Positions 1 to 5,036 of a stretch of DNA of 7,329 nucleotides are shown here, one piece after another. Within the stretch, counting starts at the first letter, position 1; every line of letters begins with the position of its first letter. The translations under genes were made by a program, and so were the position numbers. The DNA comes from an uncultured Caryophanales bacterium. Lineage in GTDB: Bacteria > Bacillota_I > Bacilli_A > RF39 > UBA660. Where the stretch lies: the NCBI GenBank assembly GCA_947303225.1, contig CAMYXG010000058.1:1-7329 (forward strand), read 5' to 3'. The notes under the pieces are model-generated. The model searched no databases, was not told the origin of the DNA, and was given only the letters and a program-made list of their open reading frames with translations.

Positions 1-68
1 CCTAGAGTAATACACATTATTAATACAGCAAATAATAAGTATAACCAACTTCTTCTATTTCTTTTCAT
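1..68 (-). CDS. N-terminus of an exported or membrane protein (partial, runs off the window)
   Basis: An open frame starts at an ATG (complement of 66-68) and is still open at the window edge after 22 codons. The visible peptide begins MKRNRRSWLYLLFAVLIMCI, which is a short basic N-terminus followed by a hydrophobic run. This is the form of a signal peptide or a first transmembrane helix. The start is supported by the Shine-Dalgarno AGAGGTGAG (complement of 75-83), 6 nt upstream, and by a plausible promoter further upstream. It lies downstream of a terminator, so it is probably a separate transcription unit from the OB-like membrane protein gene. Too little is visible to name a family. Confidence 0.7.
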   Translation of the reverse strand, partial: MKRNRRSWLYLLFAVLIMCITL

Positions 69-96
69 AAACAACTCACCTCTATTTTATAGGTTT

Positions 97-125
97 ATTG
101 TATAATAGATTTAGTAATTCGTCTA
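97..125 (-). promoter_or_regulatory. Sigma-A-type promoter for the partial gene at 68-1
   Basis: On the minus strand, TAGACG (-35, complement of 120-125) is followed after exactly 17 nt by TACAAT (-10, complement of 97-102). The -10 matches consensus at 5 of 6 bases and the -35 at 4 of 6. The promoter sits between the terminator at 127-154 and the Shine-Dalgarno of the partial gene. This placement suits a promoter that restarts transcription. Confidence 0.55.
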
Positions 126-126
126 C

Positions 127-154
127 AAAAAAATAAGAAGATTATCTTCTTATT
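127..154 (-). terminator. Intrinsic terminator after the OB-like membrane protein gene
   Basis: On the minus strand, a perfect 10-bp stem AATAAGAAGA / TCTTCTTATT (arms at 145-154 and 132-141, loop 142-144) runs directly into a U-tract (A-run at 127-133 on the plus strand). The stem contains the TAA at 152-150 that ends the extended frame. This suggests the gene originally ended there rather than at 279. Confidence 0.85.
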
Positions 155-278
155 GTTCTGCAAAACAGTTTGAAATATATAGTGTATTGGATTGTTTTTT
201 TGTTGCTTGTTTAAATTCTTTTACACTACCAATTATAGTTATTTCTTTTCCTGTTTCTATTTTTGATAAATTCTTTTG
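150..278 (-). pseudogene. Cut-off C-terminal part of the OB-like membrane protein gene
   Basis: Immediately after the TAA at 281-279, the same frame continues open for 42 codons to a TAA at 152-150. The peptide contains KIETGKEITIIGSVKEFK and then NTLYISNCFAEQ. Both look like OB-fold strands of the tRNA_anti-like type: an 'L..G..v.i.G.v' strand, then a final strand ending in a cysteine-containing element. No ATG, GTG or TTG start with a ribosome binding site lies inside this stretch, so it cannot easily be translated on its own. It is best read as the lost end of the upstream gene, which would then encode about 252 residues. A sequencing error or stop-codon readthrough at UAA is an alternative explanation. 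Confidence 0.75.
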
Positions 279-908
279 TTATTTTACTATATCACATTTA
301 ATAGTTAATGCGTATTTTCCACCTTCATCTTGATAGCCAATTGTGATAGTTTTATTTTTTTCATCTACTTTTTCTAATGTAGATATAATTCTTACAAATT
401 TCTTGTAATATTTTGCATATGCCTGTTCTGTATTTTCACTAAATTCAATTGCCATATCAACATCTTCTGTAGTAATTGGATTGGTATTATATTTTAAAGA
501 CCATGATCCAATTTCTTTATCTCTTCTTCCTTGCGTTTGATGATACTTGATTACTTTGTATCCTAATCCATAATATTCTTTCGTCCCACCATCTTTATAG
601 GTATGTAAAGGAATGGAAAAGAAAGGTCCTACATCATATTTTGCTACACAAATAACATCAATAGCAATCATAATCAATACTAAGATAATTAATCCAAAGA
701 ATATATTTATGATTCTTTTTGCTTTTTTATCTTTATGATTCCATATTTCTTCCTCTTCATATGCCTCATAATCATATGATTTGTCTTCTTGCTCTTCTAT
801 TTCTTCTTCTGATATTTCTTCATATGATTTTTTTATTTCTTCTTCTTTACTTGCTAAATTCATAATATCTTCCTGATAGGAAACAAATCCCTTTTTCTTA
901 TTCTTCAT
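279..908 (-). CDS. Single-pass membrane protein with acidic N-terminal tail and truncated OB-like domain
   Basis: The 209-residue product has a Glu-rich, probably cytoplasmic region (residues 21-58), a basic patch KDKKAKR (59-65) and one strong transmembrane helix (about 66-89), so the rest should lie outside the membrane. Residues 104-120 read YKDGGTKEYYGLGYKVI and are followed by GSWSLKYN (134-141). I recall this module from uncharacterised Bacillota membrane proteins. From about residue 152, a helix (MAIEFSENTEQAYAKYYKK) and beta-like strands resemble the start of a tRNA_anti-like OB domain. That domain is interrupted by the TAA at 281-279 and its remainder lies at 278-153. The start is supported by AGGTG 5 nt upstream (complement of 914-918) and by a strong promoter. 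The gene stands alone between two terminators. Function is unknown, and the truncated product may not fold. Confidence 0.75.
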   Translation of the reverse strand: MKNKKKGFVSYQEDIMNLASKEEEIKKSYEEISEEEIEEQEDKSYDYEAYEEEEIWNHKDKKAKRIINIFFGLIILVLIMIAIDVICVAKYDVGPFFSIPLHTYKDGGTKEYYGLGYKVIKYHQTQGRRDKEIGSWSLKYNTNPITTEDVDMAIEFSENTEQAYAKYYKKFVRIISTLEKVDEKNKTITIGYQDEGGKYALTIKCDIVK

Positions 909-940
909 TTTATCACCTACATCCCCTTTTTTATGTGCAT

Positions 941-969
941 ATTATAACATATATTCGATAAAATGTAAA
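941..969 (-). promoter_or_regulatory. Strong sigma-A-type promoter for the OB-like membrane protein gene
   Basis: On the minus strand, TTTACA (-35, complement of 964-969) and a perfect TATAAT (-10, complement of 941-946) are separated by 17 nt. This is the best promoter match in the window. It lies just downstream of the ligA terminator, so the gene is expressed independently of ligA. The retained strong promoter suggests the gene was broken recently, if it is broken. Confidence 0.8.
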
Positions 970-988
970 GCATTTATACACGATTCAT

Positions 989-1018
989 AAAAAAAGAAGT
1001 AATCCCGGATTACTTCTT
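989..1018 (-). terminator. Intrinsic terminator of ligA
   Basis: On the minus strand, an 11-bp stem AAGAAGTAATC / GATTACTTCTT (arms 1008-1018 and 994-1004, 3-nt loop 1005-1007) is followed by a U-tract (A-run at 989-995). The upstream arm overlaps the last two bases, in transcription order the first part, of the ligA stop codon at 1019-1017. Confidence 0.88.
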
Positions 1019-3005
1019 ACGATATTTTTTCTTGAAATTCTTCTTCTGTCCATATTTCTATACCAAGTTCTTGTGCTTTTTGATATTTACTACCAGGATT
1101 GACTCCTACAATTACAACTGATGTCTTTTTTGAAACAGAGTTTACTGTTTTACCTCCAAGAGATTCTATTTTTTCACTTGCTTCGTCTCTTGTAAATAGT
1201 TGAAGGGATCCTGTTAAGACAAATGTTTTTCCTGAGAAATCCACATTTTCTTCTACTTCTTGTCCTAAATAATTCATATTTATTCCTAATTCTTTTAATT
1301 CTTCTATCATTGCTTTATTATGATCTTTTGAAAAATAATTTGTAATACTTTTAGCTATAATACCTCCAATATCTGGAATTTTAACTAGTTCTTCTTCCGT
1401 TGCTTGTTCAAAAGAGTCCATAGTTTTAAAATTTTGAGCTAATATTTTAGCTGTTTTTGCTCCTACATGAGGAATTCCTAGAGCAAAGATTAATCTTTCT
1501 AGTGAATTCTCTTTACTTTTTTCAATTGCTTCTAATAAATTAGATACTGATTTATCTCCATATCCTTCTAGTCTTATTAAATCTTTTTCATGTTGTTTTA
1601 AAGAATAAATATCTGCAATATTACCTATAAATCCGAAGTTATAGAAATCTTCCATGATTCGATCGCCTAATCCATCAATATTCATTGCGTCACGAGATAC
1701 AAAGTGAATCAAACTCTCTGTATGTCTTGCTGGGCATTTTTCATTTGGACAATAATAATCAACTTGTCCTTCTTTTTTTACTAGTTTTGTATGACACATT
1801 GGGCATTCTTCAATCATTGAAAAATCCTTTTCTTTTCCTGTTCTTCTTTCTTTCTTTACTTCTACTACTTCTGGTATAACATCTCCCGCTTTACGAATAG
1901 ATACAATATCACCAATCTTTAATTCTTTTTCTTTTACATATTCCTCATTATGAAGTGTTGCTCTTGAGATAGTTGACCCAGCAACAATCACTGGTTCTAA
2001 TACAGCATTAGGGGTGATTTGTCCTGTTCTACCAACAGTAAAAATGATATCTGTTAGTTTTGTTAATACTTCTACTGCAGGAAATTTGTAAGCAGTTGCC
2101 CATTTCGGATATTTTGCTGTATATCCTAATTTTTGTTGTTGTCTAATATCATTTACTTTTATCACTACTCCATCAATATCATATGGAAGAGAATCTCTAA
2201 TCTTACCTTTTTCTTCTATAAACTCAATTACTTCTTTTATATTTTTTACTAATCTATTATTTGGATTAATTTTAAATCCTAATTCTTTCATATAATTAAT
2301 TGCTTCTTCATGCGTATTTAATCCATAATCTAATGGGTTTGGTAAATGATAAATGAAGTTATCTAGTTTTCTTTTTGCTGCTACTTTAGAATCTAATTGA
2401 CGAATTGAACCTGCTGCTGCATTTCTACAATTTTGAAGTAATGGTTCTCCTTTTTCTTTTCGTTTTTCATTTAACTCTTCTAGAGTCTTTTTATTCATAA
2501 AGATTTCTCCACGTACTTCAATATCTATTTTTTCTTTTAGCTTTAGGGGAATTACTTTTATCGTTTTGACATTATGAGTAATATCTTCTCCTGTAGTTCC
2601 ATCTCCTCTAGTTGCTGCCCTTATAAGCTTTCCTTTTTCATAAAGAAGGGATACTGATAAACCATCTATCTTTAATTCACACATGTATTCTGGATGAATT
2701 CCTTCTTTTTCAATTCTATCATTGAATGCAATTAATTCTTGTTCAGAAAATACATCGCTTAATGACATCATTGGAATCTTGTGAGTTACTTTTTCAAATC
2801 CATCTATAATCTTTCCACCCGCATGTTGAGTGGGAGAATCTTCTCTAATCCACTCTGGATGTTCTTCTTCTATTTCAAATAGTTCTCTTAAATACTTATC
2901 ATACTCTTGATCTGTAATCGTTGGATTATCTAATGTATGATAATTATAATCCGCTTCATTGATAATATCTATTAACTCATTCATTCTTTCTTGCATCATC
3001 ATCAT
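1017..3005 (-). CDS. ligA: NAD-dependent DNA ligase LigA
   Basis: LigA seals single-strand nicks in duplex DNA during replication and repair, using NAD+ to adenylate an active-site lysine. The 662 residues are a normal length and carry all domains in order. Domain Ia covers about 5-70, with the Y-x-Y-H and D-x-E-Y-D elements that bind NMN. The adenylation domain has ELKIDG (110-115, catalytic K112), EVRGEIFM (163-170), DGVVIK (278-283) and WATAYKFPA (302-310). An OB domain with VGRTGQITP (324-332) follows, then a four-cysteine zinc finger (C401, C404, C419, C424), a helix-hairpin-helix region (about 470-560) and a BRCT domain (about 586-660). One oddity is LQNCRNAAAGSIRQLD (190-205), where most LigA proteins have N-P-R-N. 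The start is ambiguous: four ATG codons stand in tandem, and ribosome spacing favours the third (2999) or fourth (2996). The gene has its own terminator and follows another one. Confidence 0.97.
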   Translation of the reverse strand: MMMMQERMNELIDIINEADYNYHTLDNPTITDQEYDKYLRELFEIEEEHPEWIREDSPTQHAGGKIIDGFEKVTHKIPMMSLSDVFSEQELIAFNDRIEKEGIHPEYMCELKIDGLSVSLLYEKGKLIRAATRGDGTTGEDITHNVKTIKVIPLKLKEKIDIEVRGEIFMNKKTLEELNEKRKEKGEPLLQNCRNAAAGSIRQLDSKVAAKRKLDNFIYHLPNPLDYGLNTHEEAINYMKELGFKINPNNRLVKNIKEVIEFIEEKGKIRDSLPYDIDGVVIKVNDIRQQQKLGYTAKYPKWATAYKFPAVEVLTKLTDIIFTVGRTGQITPNAVLEPVIVAGSTISRATLHNEEYVKEKELKIGDIVSIRKAGDVIPEVVEVKKERRTGKEKDFSMIEECPMCHTKLVKKEGQVDYYCPNEKCPARHTESLIHFVSRDAMNIDGLGDRIMEDFYNFGFIGNIADIYSLKQHEKDLIRLEGYGDKSVSNLLEAIEKSKENSLERLIFALGIPHVGAKTAKILAQNFKTMDSFEQATEEELVKIPDIGGIIAKSITNYFSKDHNKAMIEELKELGINMNYLGQEVEENVDFSGKTFVLTGSLQLFTRDEASEKIESLGGKTVNSVSKKTSVVIVGVNPGSKYQKAQELGIEIWTEEEFQEKIS

Positions 3006-3010
3006 TCCTT
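2994..3010 (-). promoter_or_regulatory. Ribosome binding site and four tandem ATG codons of ligA
   Basis: The Shine-Dalgarno AAGGA (complement of 3006-3010) directly touches the first ATG at 3005. Gaps to the four successive in-frame ATGs are 0, 3, 6 and 9 nt. Only the third (2999) and fourth (2996) have usual spacing, so initiation probably occurs there and the first one or two methionines of the longest frame are not made. A further in-frame ATG lies four codons after the fourth (M8 of the longest frame). Confidence 0.65.
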
Positions 3011-3016
3011 TTCTTT

Positions 3017-3027
3017 ATCATATCATA
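3017..3027 (-). promoter_or_regulatory. Possible weak promoter (-10 only) for ligA
   Basis: Between the upstream terminator and ligA the minus strand reads TATGATATGAT, two overlapping -10-like hexamers (5 of 6 bases each). No convincing -35 exists: the position 17 nt upstream falls in the terminator stem. LigA is essential in most bacteria and lies behind a terminator, so some local promoter or readthrough is expected. Confidence 0.35.
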
Positions 3028-3038
3028 TTTTTCTTATT

Positions 3039-3065
3039 AAAAAAAAGAAGTTAAAACTTCTTTTT
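3039..3065 (-). terminator. Intrinsic terminator of the surface protein gene
   Basis: On the minus strand the arms AAAAAGAAGTT / AACTTCTTTTT (3055-3065 and 3042-3052) form a hairpin. The innermost A-U pairs probably open to give a 4-6 nt loop, and the hairpin runs into a U-tract (A-run 3039-3046). The stem overlaps the gene's TAA at 3066-3064. Confidence 0.8.
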
Positions 3066-4011
3066 AAACAATTTTATGATTTTCTTTATATATAGCATAT
3101 CCCATTGTAGATAATCCAATTATAATACAAGAAATACTAATAATGTATATGTATATTGGAACTTCTTTAGCAGTATCAGGAGTATTTACTACCTCTTCTG
3201 AAATGCTTGTTTTTGGATTTTGCATTTCTTCCGCATTATCTTCTATATCAGATTGCACATTATTTAAATTTTCAATTAAATAGTCAATATTATCTATATT
3301 ATAAAATAATATCATTTGATTGGGAACTGTATTTTCTCTTGTATATTCGTTTTCATAAAAACCTAAATAATTAAATACAAAGTTTCCTAGATCATTCTCT
3401 TCTGTTAAGGCCTTCTCATAGCTTAATTCTGGAGTGTTTGTTTCTTTATTTAAATTGATGATTGCTGCATTAAAAACTTGATGAATTGTTTGTTCCATAT
3501 TCTGTTCTTCTGGTAGTTTATTATAAAACGCATTAATAAATTCTCTCATAAAATTTATATTATATATATGTTGATAAGTATTAGGATATCTAGTTATTTT
3601 ATAATTTAAAGCTATTTCAGCAAGATATTTTTGCGTTTCTGTGACATTTGCTATTTCTTCTGATAGAAGTGTTTCTAATTGTTCCTTAGAAATATTTAAG
3701 TTTAAATCTATTAAAATAGAATTTGCTCCATTTAAATTTTCTTCTCTGTATTCTGGATTAATAGTATATTCACTAGATGACAATGGTATCTCTCTTGTAA
3801 CTATTTCGTTTATGTAATTGTTGTGGCTTTCATCTGTTACTTCTGTTCCGCTTTCTTCTGTTTGTATTGAATAAACTCGTAGTGAAACTCCTTCTATTTG
3901 GTATTCATAATCTCCATACGTAAAGGTATTTGGCCATGTTGTTGGTTCTGCATAAACATTTGTTGTTATAAAACATATTAACAAAGTAATAAATACTATT
4001 ATTTTTTTCAT
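3064..4011 (-). CDS. Secreted, C-terminally anchored surface protein of unknown function
   Basis: The 315-residue product starts with a clear signal peptide: KK, a hydrophobic core (4-17), and probable cleavage after VYA (19-21). The mature part (22-285) has no cysteine, is rich in Asn, Glu, Ile and Tyr, and has no motif I recognise. Near the C-terminus, NPKTS (265-269) and NTPDTA (276-281) precede a transmembrane helix (about 286-308) and a short tail KENHKIV. This layout resembles a cell-wall sorting signal, where a sortase cuts an LPxTG-like motif before a helix and a charged tail. The motif here is non-canonical and the tail is only weakly basic, so a plain membrane anchor is equally possible. 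The start is supported by a perfect AGGAGG 5 nt upstream (complement of 4017-4022). The gene has its own promoter and terminator, so it is a single-gene unit wedged between the pcrA operon and ligA. Confidence 0.85.
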   Translation of the reverse strand: MKKIIVFITLLICFITTNVYAEPTTWPNTFTYGDYEYQIEGVSLRVYSIQTEESGTEVTDESHNNYINEIVTREIPLSSSEYTINPEYREENLNGANSILIDLNLNISKEQLETLLSEEIANVTETQKYLAEIALNYKITRYPNTYQHIYNINFMREFINAFYNKLPEEQNMEQTIHQVFNAAIINLNKETNTPELSYEKALTEENDLGNFVFNYLGFYENEYTRENTVPNQMILFYNIDNIDYLIENLNNVQSDIEDNAEEMQNPKTSISEEVVNTPDTAKEVPIYIYIISISCIIIGLSTMGYAIYKENHKIV

Positions 4012-4028
4012 AGACTCCTCCTACTATT

Positions 4029-4055
4029 ATTATATATACTTTTTTAAATAATCAA
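4029..4055 (-). promoter_or_regulatory. Probable promoter of the surface protein gene
   Basis: On the minus strand, a perfect -10 TATAAT (complement of 4029-4034) lies just upstream of the AGGAGG ribosome site. The best -35, TTGATT (complement of 4050-4055), is 15 nt away. That is short, but spacing is 18 nt if the -10 is AATAAT three bases on. The promoter directly follows the terminator of the upstream operon. Confidence 0.5.
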
Positions 4056-4057
4056 AT

Positions 4058-4085
4058 AAAAAAAAGGAATAAGATTTATTCCTTT
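4058..4085 (-). terminator. Intrinsic terminator of the pcrA-nucleotidyltransferase operon
   Basis: A perfect 10-bp stem AAAGGAATAA / TTATTCCTTT on the minus strand (arms 4076-4085 and 4063-4072, 3-nt loop 4073-4075) runs into a U-tract (A-run 4058-4065). It begins about 10 nt after the nucleotidyltransferase stop codon at 4097-4095. Confidence 0.88.
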
Positions 4086-4094
4086 ACTTATTCT

Positions 4095-5015
4095 TTACAT
4101 CTCTTTCCATAAATGATATGGGTATTCTCCTGATGGATTTTCTTTTGTTTTTACAAGTTTTTTGATGGATTCTCTTACTTGAGGAGTATCTTCCTTATAT
4201 GTTACTCCTATCCATTTACTGGTTGTTGGTAATACTTTTATTTTTACTTTTCCCTGTTTTATCATTTCATCTAGTACATCTGGTAATAAAAATTCACAGT
4301 CTTCCATCTTGTCTTTATTGTTTTCAAAGAATGGTATGATTTCTTCTTCTAGTTCCTTAAAAATTATTGGAGTAAGTCCAAACATCAACATGGAAACTGG
4401 TTGATCAAGTGGTACATCAAATGGTTTATCTCCATTTAGTGGTTCACAATGAACTACTTTTCCCTCTTTTTCTACTTTACTTTCAATAACGTTTGTTAGA
4501 TATCCTTTTTCCTCAATACATACGCCTCTTTTTACGCTGCCTTGATCTGATAAAGTTTCTCCTATTTTATAACCTACTACACAAAAATCATCATTGTTTT
4601 TTAGGAAATCTGAAGCTTGTTTAAAGGCATCTTGCCCAAAGAAATCATCTGCCGAAATAATGGCAAAATTTTCGTGCACTTTATCTTTTGCACAAAGAAT
4701 AGCATGTGCTGTACCATATGGTTTTACTCTATCTTGTGGATAATCAAATCCTTCTGGTAGAATATCATTATTTTGAAAGCAGTATTCTACTTTAATGTGT
4801 GGCTCTACTCTAGCTCCTATTGTTTCTTTAAAAATATCATAGTTTTCTTCTTTGATGATAAATACTATTTTAGTAAATCCAGCTTGTATAGCATCATAAA
4901 CTGAATAGTCTAAAATAAACTCTCCATTTGGTCCCATTGGTTCGATTTGTTTTAATCCTCCAAAACGACTACCCATACCAGCTGCTAGTATTACTAGTGT
5001 TAAATCTTTATTCAT
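4095..5015 (-). CDS. Sugar-1-phosphate nucleotidyltransferase family protein
   Basis: Enzymes of this GT-A-fold family join a nucleoside triphosphate and a sugar phosphate to give an NDP-sugar and pyrophosphate. The 306-residue product has the family signature LAAGMGSRFGGLKQ (10-23) that holds the nucleotide phosphates, GPNGEFILDYSVYDA (28-42), PYGTAHAI (99-106), the metal-site segment SADDFFG (121-127), and WIGVTYKED (268-276) near the end. It lacks a signal peptide or membrane segment and is cytoplasmic. The sequence is closer to the stand-alone 'nucleotidyltransferase' group that shares the GGLKQ and GPNGE segments than to classic RfbA or GalU, so the sugar and base cannot be assigned. The start has AGGAG 7 nt upstream (complement of 5023-5027). 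Only 21 nt separate it from the pcrA stop, and no promoter or terminator lies between, so it is probably co-transcribed with pcrA. No sugar or polymer biosynthesis partner is visible in the window. Confidence 0.88.
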   Translation of the reverse strand: MNKDLTLVILAAGMGSRFGGLKQIEPMGPNGEFILDYSVYDAIQAGFTKIVFIIKEENYDIFKETIGARVEPHIKVEYCFQNNDILPEGFDYPQDRVKPYGTAHAILCAKDKVHENFAIISADDFFGQDAFKQASDFLKNNDDFCVVGYKIGETLSDQGSVKRGVCIEEKGYLTNVIESKVEKEGKVVHCEPLNGDKPFDVPLDQPVSMLMFGLTPIIFKELEEEIIPFFENNKDKMEDCEFLLPDVLDEMIKQGKVKIKVLPTTSKWIGVTYKEDTPQVRESIKKLVKTKENPSGEYPYHLWKEM

Positions 5016-5036
5016 TTAACTTCTCCTCTCTTTCAT

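Noticed and set aside
279..281. Reassignment of TAA as a sense codon in this organism
   Set aside because: The other complete genes in the window end in TAA at sensible positions, just before terminators, so TAA is an ordinary stop here.
1685..1879. A 64-codon plus-strand open frame inside ligA
   Set aside because: It is a Leu-rich antisense shadow of well-supported ligA coding sequence and has no ribosome site or family similarity.
5016..5036. A 7-codon frame (ATG to TAA) filling the pcrA-nucleotidyltransferase gap
   Set aside because: It merely contains the Shine-Dalgarno of the next gene, and nothing suggests it is translated as a leader.
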